A stretch of DNA of 64,000 nucleotides from Xanthomonas sp. SI (GCF_014236855.1 NZ_CP051261.1:4340001-4404000), one strand, 5' to 3'. Counted from the first letter of the stretch, positions 19,255 through 28,154 are shown. Numbers and translations are program-made. Notes: generated by a model not told the origin, from the letters alone.

Positions 19255-20151
19255 TCAGGGCGCGATCACCACCTCGGCGGCACGCGCCTTGGTCGCCGGC
19301 GCCTTCTTGCCGACCGCCTGCAGGCGACCCGCCGCGACGCCGCCAGCGACCAGCGCGTCGCGCAACGCGTCGGCGCGCTTCTGCGCCACGCCGGCATCGG
19401 CGTCGTAGGCCTCGATCCGCACCCGGCCCTTGGCGCCGATCTGCAGATACTGCGCCAACGCCTTGGCCTGGCCGCCGGCATCGGCCGACAGCGCCGCCTT
19501 GCCTGCGGCGAAGGCGCCGCCGGTGACGGTGAACACCTCCCCGCGCGGCTCGAAACGCGACGCCGGCAGCTTGGCCCCGGCGACCAACTCGGCCTCCTCG
19601 CGGGCCAGCTTGGCCGACTTCTGCTGCGCGGCGCTGAGCTTGGCGGTCTGCTGCCCGGCGACGTTGGTCAGCGCCTGCTCGGCATCCTGCCGCGCCAGTT
19701 GCTCGGCCTCGGCGGCCTGGCGCAGGCTCTCGGCCTCTTCGGCCTGGATCTGCGCCTGCACCCGCAGCCGCTCGGCTTCCTGGCGCGCGCGCGCGGCCTC
19801 GCGCCGGCTGGCCTCGACCAGCAAGTCGCTGCGGGTCTTCTCCAACTGGTCGACCTGGCGCCGCGCCAGTGCCGCGCGTGCGGCGGTCTCGGCGATCTCG
19901 ACGCGGCGCTCGGCGAGATAGCGTGCGTCGTCCTGCTCCTTGCGCTTGGCCGCGGCGAACGCGGCGACCGCCTGCTGCGCCTGCAGCCGCTCGTAGGCGG
20001 CCACGTCGGCACTCAGCGGATCGGCCTGCAGCGCGACCAGGCGCTGGTTCAGCACCGCCAGTTCCGGATCGTCGGCCGCGAACGCGGCCAGCGGTGCGAC
20101 CAGCAACAACAGCGCGGCCAGGCGGCCGGCCATCCCCAGGTAGCGGCTCAT
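19255..20151 (-). CDS. Exported coiled-coil protein with degenerate OmpA-like C-terminal domain
   Basis: A 298-residue protein with a signal peptide ending near 'LLLVAPLAAFA' (residues ~14-25, cleavage A-A-D). Residues ~60-200 are alanine-, arginine- and glutamate-rich coiled coil. The last ~100 residues ('RFEPRGEVFTVTGGAFAAGKAALS' to the end) match an OmpA-type peptidoglycan-binding fold, with 'IEAYDADAGVAQKRADALRDALVAGGV' replacing the canonical N-x-x-L-S-x-x-R-A helix. The asparagine and LS core residues are missing, so peptidoglycan binding is uncertain. It overlaps the upstream DUF4398 gene by ATGA; such DUF4398-OmpA pairs are common in this lineage. Confidence 0.7.
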   Translation of the reverse strand: MSRYLGMAGRLAALLLLVAPLAAFAADDPELAVLNQRLVALQADPLSADVAAYERLQAQQAVAAFAAAKRKEQDDARYLAERRVEIAETAARAALARRQVDQLEKTRSDLLVEASRREAARARQEAERLRVQAQIQAEEAESLRQAAEAEQLARQDAEQALTNVAGQQTAKLSAAQQKSAKLAREEAELVAGAKLPASRFEPRGEVFTVTGGAFAAGKAALSADAGGQAKALAQYLQIGAKGRVRIEAYDADAGVAQKRADALRDALVAGGVAAGRLQAVGKKAPATKARAAEVVIAP

Positions 20152-20540
20152 GGACGGCCCTCCCCGGTGTTCAAACTGCGCTGCAGGTCGGCCACCTCGG
20201 CCTTGCGCTGCTTGAGCTGCGCGTTCGCCACCGCCTCCTCGCTGCGCACCCGCGCCAGGTCGGCGTCGGCCGCCACGCGCAGCGCCAGCTGCGGTGCGGT
20301 CTTGCGTTGGCGGCGGTCCAGCGCCGCCTGTTGCGCCTGCTCCAGGCCCTGGCGGGCGGTGGCGATCAGGTCCGGGGCGTATTGGTCGGCGTCGGCCTGG
20401 ATCGCGCGCTGCACCGCCTGCTGCGCGGTCTGCAGTTCCGGCGAGGCGACCTGGGCAAAGGCGGCGGGCGTGGCAAACAGCGCCAATGCGCACGCCATCA
20501 CGTACTGCGGGCAACGGATTTGTGCGAAGCTAGTTTTCAT
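20148..20540 (-). CDS. DUF4398-domain exported protein
   Basis: A 130-residue protein from ATG 20540 with a signal peptide 'VMACALALFATPAAFA' (about 14-29). A second possible start is M15 (20498). The mature part is an alpha-helical domain rich in Q, A and R ('SPELQTAQQAVQRAIQADADQYAPDLIATARQGLEQAQ') as in DUF4398 periplasmic proteins. It is translationally coupled to the OmpA-like gene. Function unknown; an envelope role is inferred from the signal peptide and partner. Confidence 0.7.
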   Translation of the reverse strand: MKTSFAQIRCPQYVMACALALFATPAAFAQVASPELQTAQQAVQRAIQADADQYAPDLIATARQGLEQAQQAALDRRQRKTAPQLALRVAADADLARVRSEEAVANAQLKQRKAEVADLQRSLNTGEGRP

Positions 20541-20639
20541 CAAGGGGGGCCGTAGGCGGAGACGTCGAGCACGGCCATTGTCGGAAGCCTGTGGCGCGCT
20601 TGCAACGGGCTGCCGCGGATTGTTGGGGAACCATTGCGC

Positions 20640-21788
20640 ATGGATATCGGCTACTTCCTGAAGCTGATGACCGAAAAGAACGCCTCGGACATGTTCCTGA
20701 CCACGGGAGCACCGGTCTATATCAAGATCGAAGGCAAGCTGTACCCGCTCGGCGCCACCGGCCTGCCGCCGGGCATGGTCAAGAAGATCGCCTATTCGCT
20801 GATGGACGAGGGCCAGGTACCGCAGTTCGAGCGCGAGCTGGAGCTGAACATGGCCATCGCGCTGCAGGACGCCGGCCGCTTCCGGGTCAACGTGTTCAAG
20901 CAGCGCGGCGAGGTCGGCATGGTGATCCGCGCGATCCGCAGCAAGATCCCCAGCATCGAGGAACTGCACCTGCCGCAGGTGCTCAAGGACGTGATCATGA
21001 CCCCGCGCGGGCTGGTCCTGGTGGTCGGCTCCACCGGCTCGGGCAAGTCCACCTCGCTGGCGTCGATGATCGACCACCGCAACAGCACCACCACCGGGCA
21101 CATCCTCACCATCGAGGACCCGATCGAATACCTGCACAAGCACAAGATGTCGATCGTCAACCAGCGCGAGGTCGGCCTGGACACCCATGCCTTCCACAAC
21201 GCGCTGAAGAACGCGATGCGCGAGGCGCCGGACGTGATCCTGATCGGCGAGATCCTGGACGCGACGACGATGGAGGCGGCGATCGCCTTCGCCGAGACCG
21301 GCCACCTGTGCCTGGCCACGCTGCACTCCAACAACGCCGATCAGACCATCGAGCGCATCCTCAACTTCTTCCCGGAAAGCGCGCACAAGAACGTGCTGAT
21401 GAACCTGGCGCTGAACCTGCGCGCGGTGGTCTCGCAGCGCCTGGTCAAGGACAAGAACGAGCGCCGCCGCCCGGCCACCGAGGTGCTGCTGAACACGCCG
21501 ATGATCCGCGACCTGCTGCGCCGCGGCCAGGTCCACGAGATCAAGGCGGCCATGGAGGAATCGCTGGAGGAAGGCATGGAGACCTTCGACCAGTGCCTGT
21601 TCCGGATGGTCAAACAGGGCCAGATCGAGCAGGAGGAAGCGCTGCGCGCGGCCGACTCGCGCGACGGCCTGGCGCTGAAGTTCCGCCTATCCGAAGGCTC
21701 CAGCGGCGAACACGACCCTTACGCCGACTACGACGCCGGCGGCAGCGGCGGCGCCAGCTCGCCGCGGATCACCCACGGCTTCGGCTGA
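20640..21788 (+). CDS. pilU: PilT/PilU-family twitching motility ATPase
   Basis: A 382-residue hexameric retraction ATPase of type IV pili. ATG 20640 is chosen over a TTG two codons earlier. Walker A GSTGSGKS is at 130-137, the Asp box TIEDPIEYLH at 157-166, Walker B DVILIGEI at 198-205 and the His box GHLCLATLH at 221-229. After Walker B it reads 'LDATT' where PilT usually has R-D-x-E-T, which with the long acidic/glycine-rich tail favours PilU. PilU assists PilT in pilus retraction. No pilT is adjacent in this window. The gene diverges from the DUF4398 gene. Confidence 0.8.
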   Translation: MDIGYFLKLMTEKNASDMFLTTGAPVYIKIEGKLYPLGATGLPPGMVKKIAYSLMDEGQVPQFERELELNMAIALQDAGRFRVNVFKQRGEVGMVIRAIRSKIPSIEELHLPQVLKDVIMTPRGLVLVVGSTGSGKSTSLASMIDHRNSTTTGHILTIEDPIEYLHKHKMSIVNQREVGLDTHAFHNALKNAMREAPDVILIGEILDATTMEAAIAFAETGHLCLATLHSNNADQTIERILNFFPESAHKNVLMNLALNLRAVVSQRLVKDKNERRRPATEVLLNTPMIRDLLRRGQVHEIKAAMEESLEEGMETFDQCLFRMVKQGQIEQEEALRAADSRDGLALKFRLSEGSSGEHDPYADYDAGGSGGASSPRITHGFG

Positions 21789-21803
21789 GACCGCTGCGCA
21801 TCC

Positions 21804-21871
21804 TGTGGGGCGGCTTCGGCCGCGACACATATCGCCCGGCAAGACCCTGTCGCGGCTGAAGCCGCTCCTAC
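21804..21871. repeat. REP/REPIN-like inverted repeat after pilU
   Basis: Two inverted arms (TGTGGGGCGGCTTCGGCCGC at 21804 and CGCGGCTGAAGCCGCTCC at 21851) form an imperfect palindromic pair around a ~20-base spacer. The right arm matches the repeats at 31134 and 49451. It sits between convergent pilU and maiA and may also act as a bidirectional terminator. Confidence 0.75.
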
Positions 21872-21889
21872 AGGGTCGAGGCGCCAGGC

Positions 21890-22549
21890 TCAGCCTTGGG
21901 CGTCCGGCTGCCGCTCCGGGCGCGCCGCCTCGAATGCCGGTAGCGCCAGGCAGGCCTGCTCGATCCGCGCGATGGTCGGATACGCCTGCATGTCCACGCC
22001 GAAGCGGCGCGCGTTGAACGCCTGCGGCACCAGGCAGCAATCGGCCAGTCCCGGCTGTTCGCCATGGCAGTAAGTGCCGGTATCCGGCGATTCGGCCAGC
22101 AACTGCTCCAGCGCATCGAAGCCCAGCACGATCCAGTGCAGCATCCACTCTTCGCGCTCGGACTGCGGCACGCTCCAGACGGTCTCGAAGAATTGGGTCA
22201 CGCGCAGGTTGTTGAGCGGATGCACGTCGCTGACGATCAGTTGCGCCAGCCCGCGCACCCGCGCGCGGTCGATCGCCGCATCGGGCAGCAGCGGCGGCTC
22301 CGGCCAGCGTTCGTCCAGGTATTCCAGGATCGCCAGCGACTGGCGGATCGGCTGGCCGTCGTGGCACAGCGTCGGCACCAGTTCCTGCGGATTGAGCCGC
22401 GCGTACTCCGGCGAATGCTGTTGGCCGCCGTCGCGCAGCAGATGCACCGGCAGCGCCTGGTAGGCCAGCCCCTTCAGATTGAGACCGATGCGAACGCGAT
22501 AGGCGGCGCTGGAACGCCAGTAGGTGTACAGCTGCAACGCCTCTTCCAC
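21890..22549 (-). CDS. maiA: Maleylacetoacetate isomerase (GST zeta class)
   Basis: A 219-residue glutathione S-transferase zeta-class enzyme. The start is GTG 22549, supported by GGAG eight bases upstream. 'YTYWRSSAAYRVRIGLNLKGL' (residues ~9-29) carries the SSxxYRVRI glutathione site typical of the family, with 'LVPTL' and 'QSLAILEYLDE' following. It isomerises maleylacetoacetate to fumarylacetoacetate in tyrosine/homogentisate degradation. It lies 89 bases after the fumarylacetoacetate hydrolase gene on the same strand, completing the last two steps of the pathway. Confidence 0.9.
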   Translation of the reverse strand: MEEALQLYTYWRSSAAYRVRIGLNLKGLAYQALPVHLLRDGGQQHSPEYARLNPQELVPTLCHDGQPIRQSLAILEYLDERWPEPPLLPDAAIDRARVRGLAQLIVSDVHPLNNLRVTQFFETVWSVPQSEREEWMLHWIVLGFDALEQLLAESPDTGTYCHGEQPGLADCCLVPQAFNARRFGVDMQAYPTIARIEQACLALPAFEAARPERQPDAQG

Positions 22550-22638
22550 GCTCTGCTCTCCGCATTCGGACGATCAAGATACCGGTGGACAGCGGCGCAG
22601 CGGTACCGCCGGTCGTCTCGGTGCCGCCACTGGCCGGC

Positions 22639-23628
22639 TCAGGGCCGGGAGGCTGGCTCGATGCGCTGCTCGATCGCGCCGAAGATGCTCACTCCATCAC
22701 GGTCCAGCATCTCGATCCGCACCACATCGCCGAATTTCATGAACGGCGTACTCGGCTGGCCGTCGCGCAGCGTCTCCACCACGCGCAGCTCGGCGAAGCA
22801 CGAGGCGCCGCGCGAGGTGTCCTGGTTGGCGATGGTGCCCGAACCGATCACCGCGCCGGCCGCCAGCGGCCGTGTCTTGGCCGCGTGCGCGACCAGTTGG
22901 GCGAAGTCGAACTGCATGTCCTCGCCGGCTTCCGGCGCGCCGAACCAGGCGCCGTTGATGTGGGTCAGCAGCGGCAGGTGCAGCTTGTTGTCGCGCCAGG
23001 CCTCGCCCAGCTCGTCGGGGGTGACGAACACCGGCGACAGCGCGGAGCGCGGCTTGGACTGCACGAAGCCGAAGCCCTTGGCCAGCTCGGCCGGGATCAG
23101 GTTGCGCAGCGACACGTCGTTGACCAGCCCGATCAGCTGGATATGCGCGGCGGCCTGCGGCGCATCGACCGCCATCGGCACGTCGTCGGTGACCACCACG
23201 ATCTCCGCCTCCAGGTCGATGCCGTAATCCTCGCTGACCACCTTGACCGCCTCGCGCGGGCCATAGAAGCCGGCGCTGACCGCCTGGTACATCAGCGGAT
23301 CGGTGTAGAAGCTCTCCGGCACCTCGGCGCCACGCGCGCGGCGTACCCGCTCCACGTGCGGCAGGTAGGCGCTGCCGTCGAGGAATTCGTAGGCGCGCGG
23401 CAACGGCGCCGCCAGCGCGGCGATGTCCAGGTCGAACTGGCCGTCGGCGCTGCCGTCGTTGAGCGACTCGGACAGCGCATTCAGGCGCGGCGCCAGATTG
23501 CTCCAGTCCTCCAGCGCGCGCTGCAGGGTCGCGGCGATGCCGGTGGCGCGCACGGCGCGGGTCAGATCGCGGGAAACGACGATCAGGGTGCCGTCGCGGC
23601 CGCCTTCCTTCAGGGAACCTAGCTTCAT
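22639..23628 (-). CDS. Fumarylacetoacetate hydrolase family protein
   Basis: A 329-residue protein; ATG 23628 begins 'MKLGSLKEG'. The frame stays open upstream, but the conserved protein starts here. It has the FAA-hydrolase N-terminal region and a C-terminal catalytic core with metal ligands in 'IDLEAEIVVVTDDV' and 'GTIANQDTSRG' (the E-x-E and lysine/serine region of the family). It likely cleaves fumarylacetoacetate to fumarate and acetoacetate. It is shorter than animal FAH but of normal length for the bacterial clade. Operon with maiA. Confidence 0.85.
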   Translation of the reverse strand: MKLGSLKEGGRDGTLIVVSRDLTRAVRATGIAATLQRALEDWSNLAPRLNALSESLNDGSADGQFDLDIAALAAPLPRAYEFLDGSAYLPHVERVRRARGAEVPESFYTDPLMYQAVSAGFYGPREAVKVVSEDYGIDLEAEIVVVTDDVPMAVDAPQAAAHIQLIGLVNDVSLRNLIPAELAKGFGFVQSKPRSALSPVFVTPDELGEAWRDNKLHLPLLTHINGAWFGAPEAGEDMQFDFAQLVAHAAKTRPLAAGAVIGSGTIANQDTSRGASCFAELRVVETLRDGQPSTPFMKFGDVVRIEMLDRDGVSIFGAIEQRIEPASRP

Positions 23629-24004
23629 GTCCGTCCAGTGCTGGGGAGCTGATCGGGCGATTGTACGGCCAGACCGGATATTGGTTGCAACTGAAACGGA
23701 ATCGCCGACTGTCGGCTGGTTCTCTGCGGCTTTTGTGCAACGCGCCAATTCAGCGTAGACTGGCCAGGTCTGCATGCGGCCGTCCGTTTCCCTTAGGGAT
23801 CGCCGGCGAGGCCAGGATCGTTCCGATCCGCTCGCCCGCCCCGCCCGACGCCTTTCGTGGTGCCGACAAACCCGAGCGCTGTTCTGCTCCGGGTTGATCC
23901 ACCCTCTCGCAGCGCGGTTCACGGGAACGCTCCGAGCCTCACCCTACTTGCGTCTGCACTCCGGGCACGTCCCGGCGACGGCGCGTTATCCGGAGCTTTC
24001 CTCG
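23629..24004. promoter_or_regulatory. Divergent promoter region of FAH and rhlE genes with a long rhlE leader
   Basis: The 376-base gap between divergent genes contains a candidate plus-strand promoter TTGTGC (23733-23738), 17 bases, TAGACT (23756-23761). Transcription from it would give an rhlE leader of ~235 bases, long enough for structure-based control such as cold-shock regulation, which is common for DEAD-box helicase genes. No recognised riboswitch lies in the leader. Confidence 0.4.
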
Positions 24005-25363
24005 ATGTCTTTCGAATCCCTGGGCCTGGCGCCCTTCCTGCTGCGTGCGTTGGCCGAGCAGGGCTATGAAACCCCCACCCCGATCCAGTTGCAGGCGATT
24101 CCGCTGGCGCTGGCCGGCCACGACCTGATGGCCGGCGCGCAGACCGGTACCGGCAAGACCGCCGCGTTCGGCCTGCCGCTGCTGCAGCACCTGGGCACCT
24201 CGCCGCAGCCGGTCGGCAATGGCGCACGCAAGCCGCGCGCGCTGATCCTGACCCCGACCCGCGAGCTGGCCACCCAGGTGCACGACAGCCTGCGCGGCTA
24301 CAGCAAGTACCTGCGCATTCCCAGCACCACCATCTACGGCGGCGTCGGCATGGGCAACCAGCTCGACGCGCTGCGTCGCGGCGTGGACCTGCTGATCGCC
24401 TGCCCGGGCCGCCTGCTCGATCACCTCGAGCGCCGCAGCGTGGACCTGTCGGGCATCGAAATCCTGGTGCTGGACGAAGCCGACCGCATGCTCGACATGG
24501 GCTTCCTGCCCTCGATCAAGCGCATCCTGGCCAAGCTGCCCAAGCAGAACCGGCAGACCCTGCTGTTCTCGGCCACCTTCGAGGAAGGCATCAAGCAGCT
24601 GGCCCGCGAGTTCATGCACAACCCGCAGGAAATCCAGGCCACGCCGAGCAACACCGTCGCCGACACCATCACCCACCGCGTGCACCCGGTCGACGGCACC
24701 CGCAAGCGCGAGCTGCTGCTGCACCTGCTGGCCGCCGATTCGCGCATGCAGACGCTGGTGTTCGCGCGCACCAAGCACGGCGCCGACAAGCTGACCATGT
24801 TCCTGGACAAGTCCGGGCTGAAGACCGCCGCGATCCACGGCAACAAGAGCCAGGGCCAGCGCCTGCGCGCGCTGAGCGACTTCAAGGCCGGCCGCATCAC
24901 CGTGCTGGTGGCGACCGACATCGCCGCGCGCGGCATCGACATCGACCAGCTGCCGAAGGTCATCAACTACGACCTGCCGATGGTCGCCGAGGACTACGTG
25001 CACCGGATCGGCCGCACCGGCCGCAACGGCTCGCAGGGCGAGGCGGTGTCGCTGGTGGCGCAGGACGAGGCCAAGCTGCTGCGTGCGATCTCGCGCATGC
25101 TCAAGCGCGAGATGGACATCCGCGACGTGCCGGGCTTCGAGCCGTCCACGCCGATCCGCTGGGGCAACAACAATCCGGCCGACGAGCGTCCGGGCGGCCA
25201 GCGTCCGCCGCGCAAGAGCACCCACGCGCGCCGTCCGCACGGCGATGCGCCGCGCCCGCACGCGCATGCCGGGGCCAAGCCGGCCGGCGGCACCCAGCCG
25301 GGCGGCGCACGCCGCCAGGGCGAGCGTCGTCGCAGCGGCGGCCAGCCCAGCGCCGCGCGCTGA
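24005..25363 (+). CDS. rhlE: DEAD-box ATP-dependent RNA helicase RhlE
   Basis: A 452-residue protein from ATG 24005. All helicase motifs are present: Q motif '[26 protein letters not shown]', motif I AQTGTGKT, Ia PTRELA, II DEAD in '[14 protein letters not shown]', III SAT and [10 protein letters not shown]. After ~residue 380 comes a basic tail rich in R, P, H and G, typical of the RhlE subgroup and used for RNA binding. It unwinds structured RNA in ribosome assembly, RNA decay or cold adaptation. It is followed by a strong terminator. Confidence 0.92.
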   Translation: MSFESLGLAPFLLRALAEQGYETPTPIQLQAIPLALAGHDLMAGAQTGTGKTAAFGLPLLQHLGTSPQPVGNGARKPRALILTPTRELATQVHDSLRGYSKYLRIPSTTIYGGVGMGNQLDALRRGVDLLIACPGRLLDHLERRSVDLSGIEILVLDEADRMLDMGFLPSIKRILAKLPKQNRQTLLFSATFEEGIKQLAREFMHNPQEIQATPSNTVADTITHRVHPVDGTRKRELLLHLLAADSRMQTLVFARTKHGADKLTMFLDKSGLKTAAIHGNKSQGQRLRALSDFKAGRITVLVATDIAARGIDIDQLPKVINYDLPMVAEDYVHRIGRTGRNGSQGEAVSLVAQDEAKLLRAISRMLKREMDIRDVPGFEPSTPIRWGNNNPADERPGGQRPPRKSTHARRPHGDAPRPHAHAGAKPAGGTQPGGARRQGERRRSGGQPSAAR

Positions 25364-25382
25364 GCGCAGCCGACCGCAGTAC

Positions 25383-25416
25383 CACGAACGCCGCCTTCGG
25401 GCGGCGTTCGTGTTTT
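25383..25416 (+). terminator. Rho-independent terminator of rhlE
   Basis: A perfect 13-base-pair stem (25383-25395 with 25400-25412) closes a TTCG tetraloop and is followed by TTTT. It is 20 bases after the rhlE stop, on the plus strand. Confidence 0.9.
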
Positions 25417-25494
25417 CGCGACGCACCGTTATCGCGAAACCGCAGCAGTGCTGGCGATCCGCCGGCCACTTCCCCCGCCACCTACAATGACGCC

Positions 25495-25854
25495 ATGGAT
25501 ATCTTCAAGAGTTTTACCCTCGAGGCAGCGCACCGCCTGCCCAACGTCCCGCCCGGCCACAAGTGCGCGCGGCTGCACGGGCATTCGTTCCGGATCGAGC
25601 TGCACGTCAGCGGCGAACCCGGCGCCGACACCGGCTGGGTCATGGACTTCGGCGACATCAAGGCCGCGTTCCGCCCGCTCTACGACCGCCTCGACCACCA
25701 CTACCTCAACGACATCGAGGGACTGGAGAACCCGACCAGCGAACGCCTGGCTATGTGGATATGGGAGCAGCTCAAGCCTGCATTGCCGCTGCTGAGCGAG
25801 GTGGTGGTGCACGAGACGTGCACTTCTGGGTGCCGGTATCGCGGGCCGGCTTGA
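25495..25854 (+). CDS. queD: 6-carboxy-5,6,7,8-tetrahydropterin synthase QueD
   Basis: A 119-residue protein of the 6-pyruvoyl-tetrahydropterin synthase family. Zinc ligands are H13 and the HxH of 'RLHGHSF'. The catalytic cysteine lies in '[10 protein letters not shown]' and the substrate-holding glutamate in 'VHETCTSGC' near the C-terminus. It converts 7,8-dihydroneopterin triphosphate to 6-carboxytetrahydropterin in synthesis of queuosine, a tRNA wobble base. Length and motifs are normal for QueD. No other que gene is in the window. Confidence 0.92.
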   Translation: MDIFKSFTLEAAHRLPNVPPGHKCARLHGHSFRIELHVSGEPGADTGWVMDFGDIKAAFRPLYDRLDHHYLNDIEGLENPTSERLAMWIWEQLKPALPLLSEVVVHETCTSGCRYRGPA

Positions 25855-25856
25855 GG

Positions 25857-25888
25857 CAGGGATTCGGGATGGGGGATTCGCAAGGGCG
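25857..25888. repeat. GGGATTC-type heptamer repeats
   Basis: The stretch contains GGGATTCGGGATGGGGGATTCG, irregular tandem copies of a seven-base GGGATTn unit. Similar runs occur at 26613-26645 and, as an inverted pair, at 56010-56121. They are always intergenic here. Confidence 0.6.
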
Positions 25889-26065
25889 GCATGGCGGCGA
25901 CTGACCGGTGCGGATGGATGGATGGCCCCGTTCCGGGGTGCCCGCCTCAGCGCAACCGGCGTCCGCGCGGTGCCTGCGCAGGCCAGATCAGCGCCAGGCA
26001 GATCGTCTCCAACTCATTGATCCGAAAGAAAGTTTGAACGAAGCCTGAGCGGCTTCAGAAAATAA

Positions 26066-26106
26066 TGTTGCATTGCAGCAGAATGCGCGTATGTTGCACT
26101 GCAACA
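26066..26106. promoter_or_regulatory. Two operator-like palindromes upstream of the phasin gene
   Basis: TGTTGCATTGCAGCA (26066-26080) and TGTTGCACTGCAACA (26092-26106; a perfect palindrome about a central base) are 26 bases apart, ending 25 bases before the phasin ATG. Both fit the TGnTGCnnnGC core described for PHB regulators of the PhaR/PhbF family, which repress phasin genes until polymer is made. The regulator itself is not in the window. Confidence 0.65.
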
Positions 26107-26131
26107 GCAATCGGCATTCCCTTGGAGTCGC

Positions 26132-26506
26132 ATGATGTCCGCTCAGTTCAACGATCAATTCAGCAGCTACACCCAGCAGTTCGCCGCCGCCGCTTCGCGC
26201 GCCAACCGCCTGGCATTGGAAAGCGCTGAGAGCGTGTTCGGCGTGCAGCTGAAGACCTTCGAGAAGAACGTCGCCGCGACCACCGGCTTCCTCGGCGAGC
26301 TCACCGAAGCGCGCGACATCGGCAGCGTGCAGTCGCTGTGGCCGAAGGGCCTGCAGATCGCCCGCGACAACTTCGAGCGGCTGGCCACGGCCAACCAGGA
26401 AATGTTCGGCCTCGGCCTGAAGACCTCCGAAGCCATCGGCCAGCTCGCCAAGAGCCAGTTCGAGGCGGCCAGCGACCAGGCCGCGCCGAAGGCCAATACC
26501 AAATAA
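26132..26506 (+). CDS. Phasin family protein
   Basis: A 124-residue helical protein beginning at two consecutive ATG codons (26132, 26135) behind GGAG. It has the phasin_2 pattern: 'FAAAASRANRLALESAESVFGVQLKTFEKNVAATTGFLGELTEARDI', then 'LWPKGLQIARDNFERLATANQEMFGLGLKTSEAIGQLAKSQF'. Phasins coat polyhydroxybutyrate granules, although some serve as chaperone-like proteins. A high-confidence terminator follows, so it is monocistronic. No PHB synthesis gene is in the window. The operator palindromes upstream support a PHB-linked role. Confidence 0.85.
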   Translation: MMSAQFNDQFSSYTQQFAAAASRANRLALESAESVFGVQLKTFEKNVAATTGFLGELTEARDIGSVQSLWPKGLQIARDNFERLATANQEMFGLGLKTSEAIGQLAKSQFEAASDQAAPKANTK

Positions 26507-26570
26507 GTCCACTGCGGCGCAGCCGCACGACTGACCAGTGGTACGCGCGGGTCCCTCCCCCCGCGCAGCC

Positions 26571-26608
26571 AAGACCCGGTAGATCCCTCCCTCTACCGGG
26601 TCTTTTTT
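26571..26608 (+). terminator. Rho-independent terminator of the phasin gene
   Basis: A 13-base-pair perfect stem (26571-26583 with 26592-26604), an eight-base loop and a run of six T. It follows the phasin stop by 64 bases. Confidence 0.9.
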
Positions 26609-26612
26609 ATGG

Positions 26613-26645
26613 CCGGGATTTGGGATTCGGGATTTGGGATTCGCA
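26613..26645. repeat. GGGATTC-type heptamer repeats
   Basis: Tandem imperfect copies of a GGGATTn heptamer (GGGATTTGGGATTCGGGATT and following) occupy the phasin-bioD gap directly after the phasin terminator. The rest of this ~300-base gap shows no gene. Confidence 0.65.
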
Positions 26646-26807
26646 AGTGCGGGCATTCCTGCGCTGCTTGCCAGGGCCTAGGGCCGAAGTTTTTCCAGTC
26701 CGGCATCCGGGCTGAAAGTCCCTCCTTCACAACAGTCCTTTCCTCGCGAAAGCGGCTACTGCGCTGCGTGGCGCTTCCGGCCAGGTGCCGGCTCAGTCCT
26801 GCGCCAT

Positions 26808-27488
26808 CTACGCGCCCTGCCATGGGGTCAGCGACGCCGCAAGCGCTGCCGGGTCCGGCTGCGGCCGATACGGCAGCCGCCCCCAGCACGGTATCGGCAG
26901 CCGCTCCTGCAGCATGCGCATGTTGGCGTCGATGCGCTCCATCGCCGGATCGATCTCGTTGCCGATCCAGCCGATGCAGCGCAGGCCGTCGGCGGCGATC
27001 GCCGCGGCGGTGAGCCGGGCATGGTTGAGGCAGCCCAGGCGCAGGCCGACCACCAGGACTACCGGCAGCGCCAGCGCGCGCGCCAGATCGGCCTGCTCCA
27101 GGCTCGCCGACAGCGGCGCCGCCCAGCCGCCAACGCCTTCCACCACCACCACGTCGGCTTGCGCACGCAACCGCGCGAAGGCAGCGGCGATCGGCGCCAG
27201 TTCCACGCACACCCCGGCGTCGGCCGCGGCCAGTTCCGGCGCCAGCGGCAGCGGCAAGGCGTAGGGATTGAGGTCGGCATAGTCCGGGCGCGGCATGCTC
27301 GCCGCCTGCAGCGCCAGTGCATCCTCGTTGCGCCAGCCGTCCGCGCTGCGCTCGCAGCCGCTGGCGACCGGCTTCATGCCCACCGCGGCCTGCCCGCGCG
27401 CGCGCAGCGCGTGCAGCAACGCGGTGCTGGCGACGGTCTTGCCGATGCCGGTATCGGTGCCGGTGACGTAGAAGGCGGGAAAGCGCAT
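26808..27488 (-). CDS. bioD: Dethiobiotin synthetase
   Basis: A 226-residue P-loop enzyme. The N-terminal 'FYVTGTDTGIGKTVAS' is the ATP-binding loop of BioD. 'GMKPVASGC' supplies the lysine and 'VVVEGVGGWAAPL' the glutamate of the active site. It carboxylates and closes 7,8-diaminopelargonate to dethiobiotin in biotin synthesis. The gene stands alone on the minus strand, away from other bio genes in this window. Start ATG 27488. Confidence 0.92.
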   Translation of the reverse strand: MRFPAFYVTGTDTGIGKTVASTALLHALRARGQAAVGMKPVASGCERSADGWRNEDALALQAASMPRPDYADLNPYALPLPLAPELAAADAGVCVELAPIAAAFARLRAQADVVVVEGVGGWAAPLSASLEQADLARALALPVVLVVGLRLGCLNHARLTAAAIAADGLRCIGWIGNEIDPAMERIDANMRMLQERLPIPCWGRLPYRPQPDPAALAASLTPWQGA

Positions 27489-27671
27489 CGTGGCAGGATC
27501 CTCGAGGTCGGCGCATGCGGCGCGGGCGCGCAGGATAGCTGGCGCGCCGCGTCAGCGCTGCCCGGCCTTTCGCCGGCGCGCTTGAGAATGGTGCCTCGGG
27601 ATACCGCCCTGCCTCGCGCCTCGACCGGTACCGGCGCGCAGGCCGCCATCGGCCGCTGCTAGACTCGCGCG

Positions 27672-28154
27672 ATGTTCGCTTCCTCTTCGCTCACCGGCAG
27701 CAAGCCGGAACAGTACGCCCAACTGCTCGCCCAGGCCCGCTCCCTGGTCAGCGGCGAGCCCGACCGCATCGCCAATGCCGCCAACCTGGCGGCGCTGGTG
27801 TACCACGCGCTGCCGCGGCTGAACTGGGTCGGCTTCTACCTGTACGACGGCAAGGAACTGGTGGTCGGGCCGTTCCAGGGCCTGCCCGCCTGCGTGCGCA
27901 TCCCGCTGCACAAGGGCGTGTGCGGCGCCGCCGCCAGCAGCGGCCAGACCCAACGCATCGACGACGTCGAGGCCTTCCCAGGGCATATCGCCTGCGATGC
28001 GGCCTCGCGCTCGGAACTGGTGGTGCCGCTGCTGCGCGCTGGCGAGCTGATCGGCGTGTTCGACCTGGACAGCCCGGACCTGGCGCGCTTCGACGCCGAC
28101 GACCAGCACGGCCTGGAAGCGATCGCCCAGGTCTTCGTCGACGCGCTGCGATGA
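27672..28154 (+). CDS. msrC: Free methionine-(R)-sulfoxide reductase (GAF domain)
   Basis: A 160-residue single GAF-domain protein. The three cysteines used for catalysis and resolution in fRMsr are present as C74, C84 and C108 ('ACVRIPLHKGVCG' and 'HIACDAASRSE'). It reduces free methionine-R-sulfoxide with thioredoxin, repairing oxidative damage to methionine. The downstream TfoX-C gene overlaps its stop by ATGA. Confidence 0.88.
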   Translation: MFASSSLTGSKPEQYAQLLAQARSLVSGEPDRIANAANLAALVYHALPRLNWVGFYLYDGKELVVGPFQGLPACVRIPLHKGVCGAAASSGQTQRIDDVEAFPGHIACDAASRSELVVPLLRAGELIGVFDLDSPDLARFDADDQHGLEAIAQVFVDALR

